DNA from: Parastagonospora avenae f. sp. tritici 18332-5
Taxonomy: Eukaryota; Ascomycota; Dothideomycetes; Pleosporales; Phaeosphaeriaceae
DNA: 64,000 bases
Assembly: GCA_022559985.1 (NCBI GenBank)
Contig: JAFJTR010000052.1
Coordinates: forward strand, 124,001 to 188,000
Direction: 5' to 3'
Made by a program: the position numbers and the translations under genes. Shown here piece after piece: positions 44,003 to 54,859 of the stretch. Below the pieces are notes generated by a model, which was not told where the DNA came from, ran no database searches, and saw nothing but the letters and a program-made list of their open reading frames with translations. Each line of letters begins with the position of its first letter. Within the stretch, counting starts at the first letter, position 1.

Positions 44003-47000
44003 GCGCTAGTACCATGACCTCTACATGGTTACCCTTTCCAGGACATAATCTCTCGGTATGTCCCAATTTCTAAGTCATTATTCGTATCACCTCAAGCTAA
44101 CCAGTCGCTGTCTAGGTGCAGCGCGACTGCATGATCTCATGACCAACCCAACGGAGGGATCTCGATCAGAAATACAAGTACATCAGAATGGCTGCGTTGC
44201 TGGCATTCGATGTGACCAAGTCCAAGGCGCAACACAGGTCGACTGCGGTGGTTCACGCTAGCGTTCGGGCTGCGCTGTCGGACTCCGAAAATAGGGCATA
44301 AGCTCAACCACAAAAGCAACCCACTCTGCGCATCCTGGGAATGGGGCGGCTTACGCGTGCATCACAAAGGGCACTTTACGGCTTGCTGTTCGGCCTCGGC
44401 CGGGCTGGATACCGAGGGGTGATGCTGGAAGACCAGGAAATGTGCGGTTTGGTAGACAAGAATTGGTATGCCTGCACATAACGTCATTGGCAAACGATAA
44501 ACAATACCAATGCGATGGTAATCTCTCCTTGGAATAAACGAACACGTCCTCACGACGATCAGGACTCAGAAGTACTTTTGTTTCTTAACGTCGAAATTGA
44601 AGAAAGAGGCTAGCGCGACACTAAATCAGCTTCGTCTTCTTGAATCAACCTTGTTGCTCTGTCATCAAGCCAACACACTTCACACTCAGCAATGATTCAG
44701 GACTCTGGTTCTTCGGCGGAGAGGATCAACTCTTGAGACAAATTCCCCTCTGAACTGAAGCCTCAGCGGACACATCGGCCCCGAATCGTGCCGGCACTGC
44801 ACACTACGTGGCGTGAGGATTACTGATATCCGCAGGATTGCATCGAAGGACCACCTCCTTTTACGCGCAGGTAGGTGCCTTTTTCTGCTGCAGCCTTCTT
44901 TCTTCTCTCGAAGGATTCTGGGGTGGCTTTGCGCTGCCCAAGGATGCCAACACCAAGAACATGAACGCTGTCTTACTTCGACATCGACGATGCAAGTAAA
45001 GAATGTCAGCCCGAATTCACCACCACTCATACCGGCAGCATCATATACGGTGAGCGGACTAGTTCGGACGATTGCTTGATCAGCAACTGGCACAGCCTTG
45101 TCATCACAACAGCCCAAGACCAACCACAGCTTTGGTGAACGAGGCGTCTGGCATATTGATTGCCTCAAATCAGGCCGCACCCTAGCCCATGGCTTATCCT
45201 GGAGCTTCGGTCGTTCCTCAATGTTCAGTCTAATGGCAACCACCCACCTGGGTCAGTTTTGCCTCCTGTTGGCGCCATCACGAACAATAGGCCACAGGGA
45301 AGACGTTGTGCTACTTTCCTTGCAGAATCTTTAGCTCGATGTAGTCATATCGAATGGTCTGCTATAAGGTCACATCTATTATTGGTGTGTACTGTCATGT
45401 GAGAAATGTCTTGGTGCATCAAAATTGCAGACCACACCTTCGATGTAGGGTACTTGTGACTTCATCAAACGACCAGTTCAGATCTACAACTTGTTGCAAC
45501 GGAAATTCAAATGACTGGTCATGACAGGACTGTGTTCGGACCACTTAGTCGGCCGCGCGATGAGTAAGTGATCTCCGTGCAGTACACTGACCATGTTACA
45601 ATAGCACGAGCCTTGCGAACTACAAGCAGCCAGACATCCGAAGATGCCTTCAAACCGGACAGGCGGTATCTCACCTTTTAGATATATTCCTTCCAAAGAA
45701 TTTATACCAACACGAGCCCGAACGCGCATAGCCAATCAGAGACTAGGGTGGGCTTAGCGCACATTTCGGTCTTCGTCGTAGCTTTCAAACTCCGAAGCCC
45801 CATTCTTAGTGCTGACGAGTCCCATCAAGGCTACACCAACTCGAAAACAAACATTCGCAGACACCATGTTTGTTGGCAAGGAACAATATGACAGCTTGGC
45901 GTTGGTGTAGAAACCCGATACTTGCAAGTTCGCCTAACCTTCCTTTGAGAGCCGACCCCGGATCTCGACGCATCTCAATGCGTCATGCGATTACTACAGC
46001 AGCATACCTTACTGCCTTGATGCGGATCTAGCCCCGCGGCGTAGCCGCAGCAAGCCCCATACGACAAAGTGCCCAGGTATCAATCACTCCACTGCAGCAT
46101 CCTGGTTACCATGCGAGCGGTAGCTGCGTCTAGTAGCATACGGGCGGACGCAACACAATAAGAGGGCCGTGCAAATAATCATCACTACGGCGTACCCGTA
46201 AGTAGGTAGCACCATGTGGTCAATGTGCAGATCCCCGAGATGACGCTCGTTACGCCTTTGGCTAGGCTTTAGAACATTCCACATGTCGTACTAACAGTGG
46301 TATATCTCTTCGAGACTCCACAGTAAATAAGGAGACACACCCAGAATTTAAGACCTGGATCCAAAACTCTATCATCCACACGACGCCATGTTGACAACGC
46401 AGTGTTACGCGACGAAGGACGGACGAAAGTCTTCGTCCCAATTTCAAAGGCGCTCCGACTTTGATCTTCCAGAGCCAGCAGTACGGTAGCAAGACATACC
46501 TGAGAAGACCACCCAGTCTAACATAGCCTCAGATTCCCGCACAAATCGACACAAGTTGTCTTGGACGAGTCAGAAAAGTGCTGTCATATTGGCGCAAACA
46601 CACGAAGCTTCCTCGGTCGCAAAGCCGCTCAGAGAGCCGGCAAGACGTCGGAATGAACTCAATGAGCTCAGGATCCTCCAGTCTGTCTCGCCAAAAGACA
46701 CATCGGCGACGCCCTACTGCACTATCCCTGGAACGAGAGGAGAGTTCCAGTTCAGGGAGCGATCCTTCTTGTTCAACATACGACGACGACAATGACCCGT
46801 TCATCACATCACCGTCGTGGCTCAAGGATGCATACTTTGAAGGCGAAACGAGACAAGAGGAACGGAGAAGTTCGGAACATGCTGTCGCCGACCCTTGAAT
46901 AATAGACAGGGGTTTGTACAAGAAATTGACCTTCATTTACGATGTGTTTCATCACAGTCCAAAATGGTCGATGGAAAGAGTATGGCTTCATGCACGCTCT

Positions 47001-47089
47001 AGCCTACTTGCGGCCTAGGCTTGCATGTTCTGTCTTCACCCCACTTGTACGATCTCCCGTCTTCCTCGATTCAACACCAACATTATGTT
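44003..47089. other. 3.1-kb gene-poor region upstream of HET gene
   Basis: No convincing gene. Short frames on both strands (44686-45243 minus, 45098-45334 plus, 46084-46284 minus with one hydrophobic stretch) have no family features. A small Ser-rich frame at 46653 is listed separately at low confidence. The region may hold decayed sequence. Confidence 0.5.
46653..46898 (+). CDS. possible small Ser/Asp-rich protein
   Basis: 81 residues from ATG 46653; the open frame extends a little further upstream without ATG. Composition is polar and disordered-looking: a Ser-rich start, a basic patch (K-T-H-R-R-R-P), then D-D-D-N-D-P and a Glu/Arg-rich end. No family recognised. It may be a chance frame or the last exon of something decayed. 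It lies just upstream of the HET-domain gene on the same strand. Confidence 0.25.
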   Translation: MNSMSSGSSSLSRQKTHRRRPTALSLEREESSSSGSDPSCSTYDDDNDPFITSPSWLKDAYFEGETRQEERRSSEHAVADP

Positions 47090-48859
47090 ATGCGGCTCAT
47101 TGATGTCAACACTCTGGAGCTACGATCATTCACAGACAATGACACGCCGTCGTACGCCATTCTCTCCCATACTTGGGGCCCGGACGAAGTCAGCTATCAA
47201 GAGCTAGTATGGAGCAACAGGATCAAAGCATTGACAAAATCATTCGAAGAGCCGCCTATCTCATCATCTACTACTTCCTTGATGAGCCAGGATAGTCAGT
47301 CCAGTCTGATGCTTGCAAGCATGGAGATGCTGTTGCGAGGTAACTGGAATCCCGGCACCTCTGCTGGCAGCATGACTGAGGAAGACTTCATGAATCGCGC
47401 TGGCTATTCAAAGATTGTCAATGCGGCTAGAGAAGTGCAGGCTCTCCGGTTGAGATGGATCTGGATCGACACGTGTTGCATCGACAAGTCCTCTAGCGCA
47501 GAGCTTCAAGAGGCCATCAACTCGATGTATCGGTGGTATTGGAATGCTGAAGTATGTCTTGTCTACCTAAGCGACATCGCGCGACCCATATTTGACCAAG
47601 CCAGGTCTGCATCAGACTTCGCACGATCGGCCTTCAATTCATGTCGATGGACTAAACGTGGCTGGACCTTACAAGAGCTGCTGGCACCATGTACTTGTCG
47701 CTTCTATCTCCAAGACTGGAGATACATGGGTGAGAAAACCGAGTTCTTGGAAGAACTAGGCGATGCTACTGGTATTCCGATTTCAATTTTGGAGGATCCG
47801 AACTTGGTGCAAGAGGCGTCTGTCGCACAACGAATGTCTTGGGCTGCAGGTCGCGAAACGACAAGATTAGAAGATATCGGATACTGTTTGCTTGGTCTCT
47901 TTGACATACAAATGCCACTACTGTATGGTGAAGGCGAGAAAGCATTCATTCGCCTTCAGGAAGAGATCCTCAAGACAACCGACGACTACTCCTTATTCTC
48001 TTGGAGTGCTACTACATTCGACAAATCAATCTACCGCGGTCTACTGGCTCGATCGCCCACCGAGTTTCGCAACTGCGGTGATATAGAGCGAGAGAGCGGC
48101 CTCTCCACATTCCCAATCAGCTCCACGCCAATCGGCTTAAGAATCCAGCTAGACTTCCTCCCCAACCCAGACGGCGATGAAAGCCGCGCCCTCGCCCTCA
48201 TCCGCTCCTGCAACTCCATGTCCCAACGCCTAGCAATTCAACTCAAGTGTCTCGACGGCAGCATGCAATACGCCCGCGTCAACGCCGGCTCAATCATCTG
48301 CATCGACGACTGGCCCACAGGTCGGACGCGCACCATATACGTGCGCCAAAAGCTCTCAATACCAGTGGACTTCGCAACGCCCGAGTTCAACCGCTTTGAA
48401 TTCCGCCGCCGCATGGGCAATCACAGAATCCCACACGTGCGCATCATCGGCGCCCCGTCGTCAGGCTGGAACTGGGAAACGTACGAATACGCCATGACAC
48501 CACACGTTCTCCAAACCACACTAGTCTTCTTACTACGCATTCAATCGCACAGATATGCGCACAGCATGACGTTCCCCGTCGCTGTGGGGTTCAACCGCAG
48601 CACATGTCATTACTGGTGCAAAGCGATTTCCGAAATGGCGTCGGAGCGGGATTATGATTTGAATGGTGGGTGGCGCGCGGCTGCTTTGAGGAGGATGCCG
48701 AAAGATGTTATGGATCCGATGAAGGGGGTGGATGCGCATCGGGATTTGTTTGTGGTTGGGGATGGGAGTTTGGGGATTAATGTCGAAGTTCGGGCGGGGT
48801 TGGTGGGGGATTGTATTGCGTTGCAGGTTCATGTTGATGGGTTGGTTAGGTGGTCTTGA
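47090..48859 (+). CDS. HET-domain protein (heterokaryon incompatibility type)
   Basis: Single exon, 589 residues from ATG 47090; upstream in-frame sequence looks like leader. The HET domain begins at once: M-R-L-I-D-V then Y-A-I-L-S-H-T-W-G, followed by W-I-W-I-D-T-C-C-I-D-K, then S-R/C-R-W-T-K-R-G-W-T-L-Q-E-L-L-A-P, the three hallmark blocks. An insert rich in Ser/Thr separates the first two blocks. After the domain comes Y-C-L-L-G-L-F-D-I-Q-M-P-L-L-Y-G-E-G, also typical of HET proteins of the ubiquitous vegetative-incompatibility-related class. HET proteins can trigger cell death when incompatible hyphae fuse, though most paralogues are untested. No NACHT or WD40 partner domain is present in this polypeptide. 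Confidence 0.9.
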   Translation: MRLIDVNTLELRSFTDNDTPSYAILSHTWGPDEVSYQELVWSNRIKALTKSFEEPPISSSTTSLMSQDSQSSLMLASMEMLLRGNWNPGTSAGSMTEEDFMNRAGYSKIVNAAREVQALRLRWIWIDTCCIDKSSSAELQEAINSMYRWYWNAEVCLVYLSDIARPIFDQARSASDFARSAFNSCRWTKRGWTLQELLAPCTCRFYLQDWRYMGEKTEFLEELGDATGIPISILEDPNLVQEASVAQRMSWAAGRETTRLEDIGYCLLGLFDIQMPLLYGEGEKAFIRLQEEILKTTDDYSLFSWSATTFDKSIYRGLLARSPTEFRNCGDIERESGLSTFPISSTPIGLRIQLDFLPNPDGDESRALALIRSCNSMSQRLAIQLKCLDGSMQYARVNAGSIICIDDWPTGRTRTIYVRQKLSIPVDFATPEFNRFEFRRRMGNHRIPHVRIIGAPSSGWNWETYEYAMTPHVLQTTLVFLLRIQSHRYAHSMTFPVAVGFNRSTCHYWCKAISEMASERDYDLNGGWRAAALRRMPKDVMDPMKGVDAHRDLFVVGDGSLGINVEVRAGLVGDCIALQVHVDGLVRWS

Positions 48860-49735
48860 AGTGATGGGGATGGTTTCTATTTGTATCTATCTTTGCGTTC
48901 GTCTTACGGTCCTATAATATGCCAATTCGCCTCTTTACATTACGAAGTGAAATTAACTTGCACTTACCGCGATCATAAGATCTTGGTTTTCTTCGGTATT
49001 CTTTTGATCGCTACCGCGAGCAGTTCAGTCACAAAGCTCCGATTGTTGTGTATTCAGTCTCAAGTCATGTTGTTGCTACACTATTTCCAACTGCTCTACC
49101 AATCGCGTCTCCCGGATATCTTCCAAAGGACCAATCTTCCTCCAAATCTGAAAGACAACAGCGCTGTACCCTCGTTTTTCCAAGCAAGCATACCCAAACC
49201 TTGTCTCGCACTTACTACACGTAGCAAAATCCGAGAGCGGCCATCTCGGAGTGATGTCCTAACCGTCCTTCAACTCAAAGTCTCGGTCTAGAAATGACTG
49301 GGACACTGTCATGTCGTTCCACAAATGACGACTCGAAGTACGTAGGTTTAGGCAGATGTACCTGTTTCGCGAAATCAACGCTTGGCTTAGTCCTAGATCT
49401 ACGTAGAGGTTCGTGATGGCTGCCGGGCCGTTCACTACGAAACGTTGTCGAGTACGCACGTCGCCGCCCACGCTGCTTCGAACAATCTTCGGTCTCAGAT
49501 ACTCTTTTTGTACCGGCCAGGGCCATATATGACCCCATAGATGCTCCAAGTGTAACGGCATCTGCCGCAAACGTAGCGCTAGTGGTAGCTGGACCGGTGG
49601 CGCTGGTGCTACGTCGTTGGCATTTGAGCATAGCGACATTTGAAGATTGTTGTCGAGCAGGTTCAGGAGCTGTAAGCAGGTGATACTTAGGTGAGATAAT
49701 ACGTAGAAAGTACCAACAGTGCCTGTACAACCACG
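48860..49735. other. intergenic, possibly degraded coding sequence
   Basis: Overlapping open frames on the minus strand (49259-49808) are longer than usual but change frame and have no recognisable domain. They lie downstream of the short F-box gene and could be its decayed 3' part; unproven. Confidence 0.4.
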
Positions 49736-50260
49736 TTAGTAAGGAGGGAGGATTTGATCCGCAAAGTCGAAATGCTTCCTTGGATGTGGCTCGAGACAGA
49801 AACCGCACAGAACCTTGGTAGGCGCCATTTCATCAACGGGTCAGGACCTTTCGATTTCTACCATTTCTGCATAGCGCTCTGTAATGACAGATGTAACGAA
49901 GGCAACTCTGTCTGCTCGAAGCACCGGCCGCGATCTCGTTACGTCTTTTCTCATCCTCCCACAGGTTGCCGCAAAGTTCAAGAAGTCTAGGTTATTGAGC
50001 TCATCAGCAATCATCTGAATGATCTCAATAGGGAACCCGGGAAGGCTGTTTATGGCTTGGTTTCGCAGCTCAATCTTCTTGGCTAGTCGCATTTTCTTAC
50101 CCATTCCTTGTCGTTCACCCCTGGGATAATACTCGCGATCGTTCCATGTAGGGTACAAATGGCCTCTAGTGAACTGTATGCGATGTGCGAAATAAGTAAG
50201 TGCGATCTGGGATGGGCCAGGTGCAGGAGATGGTTGCACAACTGCCATAGTACGATACAT
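49736..50260 (-). CDS. short F-box protein, possibly truncated
   Basis: Exons 49862-50260 and 49736-49813; 158 residues. The F-box is near the middle: L-P-G-F-P-I-E-I-I-Q-M-I-A-D-E-L then F-L-N-F-A-A-T-C-G-R-M. The 48-bp intron (GTAGAA, CTGAC, CAAG) joins in phase 0 to L-C-G-F-C-L-E-P-H-P-R-K-H-F, which rebuilds the C-x2-C-x3-HP-x2-HF motif also seen in the F-box gene at 42926. Here the protein stops ten residues later, while that relative continues for about 190 residues. So this may be a truncated copy. The start is uncertain: the frame is open to 50452 but opens there at TTG; other in-frame ATGs exist at 50407 and 50248. Confidence 0.6.
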
Positions 50261-50894
50261 TGTGCACGAGGAATTGCCGGAACAGTTATACATGAGCCAC
50301 ACCTCAGAGCAAACTTCACGTATAACTGTGACCTCTCTGAGCAAACACCGCTCAAAAAGCAGCATTCCACGTGGCCTTACTTCCCAGGAATATACCATAG
50401 GTAGCATGCAAACGACAGCTCTGAAGTCCACTGCCCGAACTTTTTTCTTCAAGCCTTGTAACCGAATTCTCCTCTATGCTCATTCACTCTAAGTAGATGC
50501 ATCAAGTCATATTTGAACTAAGACATAATATCATGTCGATCAAAGACAGCACTTCAATTTGTAATTGACTTCAACAACGCCTCCTCTAACCCATTCAAAC
50601 CACCTCTTCAACCATCCCTACCCTTGCTATATCCACCCCGTCATTTCTTAAGTAAAAGACCCCGGTATCAGTTAGCGCACACAACACGAAACCATCCCGA
50701 TCAAAAAGAGTACTCCCCATAGCGACACTCCCTGATCCATGAAACCACCCCTCCTACCCTGCTCACTCTCACTGCATCTACGTCCACCACGTGATCCCTC
50801 AACAAATAAACAAACAGCACACATGTCACTCAAGCATCCCGACCAAAAAATAACTTCAATCTAAATCATATAATTTCCTACGACACCGCTACCC
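50261..50894. other. intergenic
   Basis: Between two minus-strand genes. CA/CT-rich with A-tracts; nothing recognised. Confidence 0.45.
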
Positions 50895-51758
50895 TCAAAT
50901 ATACTCAATCCCCTCCCCATCCCCATACCTTATATACCTCCCCGCCGCCCCCACCCTCCTCCTCGGCCCCCGTTCCGCCCATACCTCGCGATTCGCACTC
51001 CAATACCCCTCAGGCACGTGTCTTAGATTCTCTTCCGTTAACCTTCTACTCCTGTCTCCATTATTGAAGCTATCCCAGTATCCAGCTTCGGGCGCGCTGT
51101 ACCGGAATTCGCCCGGGTCGGCGGCGTTGCTGCCGAAGTCGCTGTCGGAGCCTAGGTCGTTGACGTCGGACAGGATAGAGGCCGGGTGCACGAAGCCGCG
51201 CGGGCGGTGGCCGGGACCGGAGTAGGATTCGTAGCGGCTAGGTTGGGGACGAGGGGCGGGGCGGCGGGGTGGGTGGGCGTAGCCGGGGGAGTAGAGGGAG
51301 TCTTGGTCGGAGTGGTAGGAGTGGTAGGAGTCGCCGTATTCTGAGGCAGCGTAGCGGTTGCCCATACCTCCGCCCATGCCCATGCTAGGACGCATACGGC
51401 CCATGCTGGGTCTCATGCCACCCATTCCCATGCTGGGCCGCATGCCTCCCATGCCTCCTCTCATTCCGCCGTAGGGGTTTCCGTATCCTCCACCCCCTAT
51501 ACCGCCGCCCATACCGCCATATCCTCCACCCATTCCGCCATAGCCTCCGCCCATGGTAGGCCGCATGCTGCCCATGCCTCCCATACTAGGCCTCATATCG
51601 TCCATACTGCCCATGCCCATGCTCGGACGCATACCATCACCCATTCCACCATATCCGCCGCTCATACCTCCACCCATCCCACCGTATCCTCCTCCCATCC
51701 CACCCATACCGCCGTATGGATTTCCATAGCCACCGCCGTACCCGCCGTAGTAAGCCAT
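50895..51758 (-). CDS. Gly/Met/Tyr-rich repeat protein
   Basis: Single exon, 287 residues from ATG 51758. The first 130 residues are built of G-G-Y-G-G-M-G-G-G units and M-R-P-S-M-G units. A Ser/Tyr/Asp-rich segment (Y-H-S-Y-H-S-D) and a Pro/Arg-rich segment follow. The C terminus is a compact, ordered-looking region: R-L-T-E-E-N-L-R-H-V-P then W, N and W at regular spacing, ending in basic residues and E-Y-I. No known domain recognised. The same C-terminal motif appears in the partial gene at the right end of the window. Low-complexity Gly/Tyr/Met proteins may be disordered or phase-separating; no function is assigned. Confidence 0.75.
   Translation of the reverse strand: MAYYGGYGGGYGNPYGGMGGMGGGYGGMGGGMSGGYGGMGDGMRPSMGMGSMDDMRPSMGGMGSMRPTMGGGYGGMGGGYGGMGGGIGGGGYGNPYGGMRGGMGGMRPSMGMGGMRPSMGRMRPSMGMGGGMGNRYAASEYGDSYHSYHSDQDSLYSPGYAHPPRRPAPRPQPSRYESYSGPGHRPRGFVHPASILSDVNDLGSDSDFGSNAADPGEFRYSAPEAGYWDSFNNGDRSRRLTEENLRHVPEGYWSANREVWAERGPRRRVGAAGRYIRYGDGEGIEYI
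51390..51758 (-). repeat. Gly-Met-Tyr coding repeat tract
   Basis: Imperfect tandem short units on the minus strand, encoding about a dozen G-G-Y-G/G-G-M-G blocks and six M-R-P-(S/T)-M-G blocks. Repeats of this sort often vary in copy number between strains. Confidence 0.8.
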
Positions 51759-52138
51759 TATCGATCGAAAGTTAGTTATTTTCTGGAGTAGTAAGTTTGT
51801 TCAAATGTTGATACTTGTGTGATACTTGGGGTTATTCAAATGAGGGCGTGAGGACTGTGTGGACAAGAAGTAGAATGCATGGTAGAACGGAAGATATACT
51901 CGGCGATGAGTGAAGTCGGACAGCAAAAGGGATGTGGAATTGCGAAGACGTGGCGGGCACGAGAGTTGGCAGTAGCTGAGAAAGTTGTGTCATAGTGTCA
52001 TGTGTATTCGCTGTTGAGAGATACAAGTGCAAAGTATCGTTCATTCGTAAGTGTATCAATGGAAGGGTATATCTTACTCACATACCATTCTGCGCTGTGT
52101 GTCTTCGTACTCGCTAGCACGAAGATGATTTTCACACA
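51759..52138. other. intergenic
   Basis: 5' region of the Gly/Met-rich gene and 3' region of the hydrolase gene (both minus strand). Nothing else seen. Confidence 0.5.
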
Positions 52139-53708
52139 TCACAGTTCTCTCCTCTTCCTCTCCCCATCACTATCCACCGGTGTGCCCGCCCCTCTCTTCA
52201 AATCCACAAACTCATCGTCCGTCTCTTTTGCCTCAGCTTCCGCTTTCCCCTCCCTCTCCCTCGCTTCCGCCTCCTTCTGCATCGCCTCATCGACCTCCTG
52301 CCTCTCGACAATCTCCGCCTCTTCACCCACCTCGCCAACAAGGGGGCCCTCGCTTTCCTCATACCACTCGTTCTCCGCCCACTCAATGATCTTCTCCTTT
52401 GCGGTTTCGCTCAGCGTGTAATACCCCGGGTTATTCTTCGGTTCGAACATGTTCATATGCGCCCACGTCTCCGCCGTGCCCTTATCGTTCGGCGCCGGCA
52501 TGAAGAAGTTCCTCAACTCGCCCTTCGGCAGATTACAAAACGTGCGATCTTTCCCCGCGACTTTACCCGTCCAAGACTCCTTTGACGTTTGCTGCTGCTG
52601 GTTGACCGTGCGGCCGAGCGTCGTGTACATGTTTGTGAAGCCGAAGTCTGAGGTCGAAGTGAGCTTGGCGACTTTTGCAAGGCGCTTTTGCATTTCTTCG
52701 GGGCGCGCAAGGGCACCTATGAATTCGAGGTGCGAGGTTGCCCAGTTCAGGCCTTCGGAGATTTGGTCGCGCTTCATGTAGGCTGCAGCTCCGCCGGCGG
52801 CGATGGCGCCTGCTGCTCCGGCGAACATTGCGACGCGGCCGTAGCGTTGCCATAGAGGTGCTGATGCAGCGTCTACGTTCGCGTCGCTGACTGACTGGGC
52901 TGGTGGCGCCGGTAGCATCTTACTGGCGTCGACTGCTCCTGGCGTTGTGTCCTTGTTGCCCCAGCCAAAGGCACTGGCGAGGTTCGAGTATGCTGAATAT
53001 GCCGAGTTTGCTGTCTGCCAGTGCTTCTCAGCGCCATGTGCTACGACTCCCGGCGCGATACCAAGATATGGTGTGTCAAACGCCAATATACCCTGGATAT
53101 ATGGAAACATAAGCGTGCTATGGTCCGGCAGCATCGTCGAACCAATCTGCGAGTTTTTAAGAGAATGCAGAGGCTGATCGCCTGTAATAGAGAGCAGTGT
53201 CTCAGCCGCGACAATGCCTCCCATAGAATGACCAACGAGGATCGTATGTACGGACGGTTCAACAGTCGGCGAAGGCGTCGAATTCGCGACCTCGAGGTCG
53301 ATGACTTTGTTGGTGAGCCACTCCTTGAATCGCGAGACACATTCAGTCAGGTCGCCTCGTGTCTCGTATTTCGGATACGTGATCGTGAGGACGGTGACTT
53401 TCGGCAGCGCATGTTGGAGGATAGCCTTGAGGTGCGACGGGAAGGTGCCTGGACGTCTTTCTTAGCTACCCGAATGTTTCTGCACACATGAACTGAGACA
53501 TACCGAATGTATCGTCTCCGCCCTGTAAATCATTGTTAGCATCGCTATCCGCATATATCGCTTCAGCGCTTCAGTCCTCGAAGCTATGCGCGCCTCAAGC
53601 TTCAGCCTGCGCCAATCGCAAAATGACGTAACCGCTGTCGCGTGTCGCGCAAGATTACCAACGTACCTTGAAGCCATGGATAAAACACAGCACAATTGTT
53701 TTCCTCAT
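52139..53708 (-). CDS. alpha/beta-hydrolase (DUF676-like lipase/esterase)
   Basis: Exons 53667-53708, 53504-53522 and 52139-53448; 456 residues. The N terminus reads V-L-C-F-I-H-G-F-K-G-G-D-D-T-F-G, with the H-G oxyanion-region motif. The nucleophile elbow is G-H-S-M-G-G (Ser), and the start of the next helix follows. This matches fungal serine-esterase/lipase-like proteins with a fold like DUF676. The central part has a short Ala/Gly hydrophobic segment (A-M-F-A-G-A-A-G-A-I-A-A-G-G), possibly a membrane span. The last 90 residues are Glu-rich and charged. Substrate unknown. The longest open frame opens at 53224, inside the active-site motif, so the upstream exons are needed. The second exon is only 19 nt; flanking introns are 144 and 55 bp. 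Confidence 0.85.
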
Positions 53709-54112
53709 GGTGGCCAAGCGCTCGCACACTCCAGCATGTTGGAATGTGCAGAGTTTCCGCGCTGACGAACGAGAGGTAGTACGCAGCGGGAGAGCGGGAT
53801 TACGTCTGGGGTGCAACTGCCTTCGCTTAGCAAAGATCAGACCAGGGTTCAAGAATGCGGGTCCAAGTCACACTCCAACGGTTTGATGTTTTGCAAATTC
53901 GTTCGTTCATTACTTTTACTGTTCTGTTTCATATCTGTACAATGCGTGGTGACTGTACTCGTCATTTCCCCTGCTGCGTTTTGTGCAACCGCCATTTCCT
54001 CCTCAGCACTTTTTGCTGCTCTCGTATGGGTATAATACACATTCGCCCAAAGAAAATGTCCGCCTAACGCCATGTCGTGATGCTATAAACAAATGAAAGA
54101 AGGCGAATCGCT
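53709..54112. other. intergenic
   Basis: Upstream of the hydrolase gene and downstream of the surface-protein gene, both minus. Nothing recognised. Confidence 0.45.
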
Positions 54113-54859
54113 CTATGCGCATGCGGCAAACAATAGCGCAGTGCCGACGAATGATACCAGCATGACATCTATCGTTGTCCGTGAAGAGTCGCCTGTCGAT
54201 TGGACGTCAAACGGTGATCCACCTCCGGAGTCCTGGTTCGACAGCTGTGGCTGGTTTGGGCGCCCTGCGCCAGTCGGAGAAGCTGGTGCTTGAGCATCAC
54301 CTGTCGGCGACGAACCAGCGACTGAAGTTGGGTTTGGGTCCACGACCAGGCCTGTCGATGAGGATGTTGACGACTGCGCCGCCGACGATGACGTATCTAA
54401 TGTCGTTGAAGTTGTGTCCGAAGACGACGAGGGCGCAGGAGTAGCCGTTGTCGATGCCCTCGAACTCGCAGCCTGTGTGCTCTGCGCCGCTGTGGTAGAT
54501 CTCGCTGAGGTTGTGGAACTCGATGCAGCCTCTGCGTTGTTGGGACATAGCGACCTGATGCCAATGCCGTTCTGGAAGACGCCGATGATGCTCGATTGGT
54601 CTACACGGACGCCACTACATGACCTCTGCACCTGTTGTGTGATCTCTTGTAGTCCTCGGATGCATGCTGGACTGCAGACGACGTCTACGCCGAAGTCGGT
54701 CGCTTGGCAGCCCTTGATGAGGGTGTTGTATGTGCTCTCGCACTGTGTGTTGCCGATGTTGTTGATGCGCGGCGTGAAGCTGGAGAGGGAGACAGTCGCC
54801 GAAGTTCCTGAGATGAGGAGCGCGACGCCAAATGCGATGGCGCGTAGTGAGGCATGCAT
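54113..54859 (-). CDS. predicted GPI-anchored Ser/Thr-rich surface protein
   Basis: Single exon, 248 residues from ATG 54859. Signal peptide at about 1-21 (A-F-G-V-A-L-L-I-S-G-T-S-A). An N-terminal globular part has six cysteines (C-E-S-T-Y, G-C-Q, V-V-C-S-P-A-C, S-C-S and L-C-P). It is followed by about 110 residues of Ser/Thr/Ala/Pro, a likely O-glycosylated stalk. The C terminus is hydrophobic (V-S-F-V-G-T-A-L-L-F-A-A-C-A) after small residues, as in GPI signals. Probably a cell-surface or wall protein of fungi; the cysteine spacing is not one I can name, and it lacks the eight cysteines of CFEM domains. No enzymatic role is suggested. Confidence 0.75.
   Translation of the reverse strand: MHASLRAIAFGVALLISGTSATVSLSSFTPRINNIGNTQCESTYNTLIKGCQATDFGVDVVCSPACIRGLQEITQQVQRSCSGVRVDQSSIIGVFQNGIGIRSLCPNNAEAASSSTTSARSTTAAQSTQAASSRASTTATPAPSSSSDTTSTTLDTSSSAAQSSTSSSTGLVVDPNPTSVAGSSPTGDAQAPASPTGAGRPNQPQLSNQDSGGGSPFDVQSTGDSSRTTIDVMLVSFVGTALLFAACA

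Noticed and set aside
44686..45243. 185-residue minus-strand frame
   Set aside because: Opens at no convincing ATG and shows no domain.
49275..49808. 177-residue minus-strand frame as an independent gene
   Set aside because: It overlaps the second exon of the F-box gene in another frame and has no recognisable domain; kept only as possible decayed sequence.
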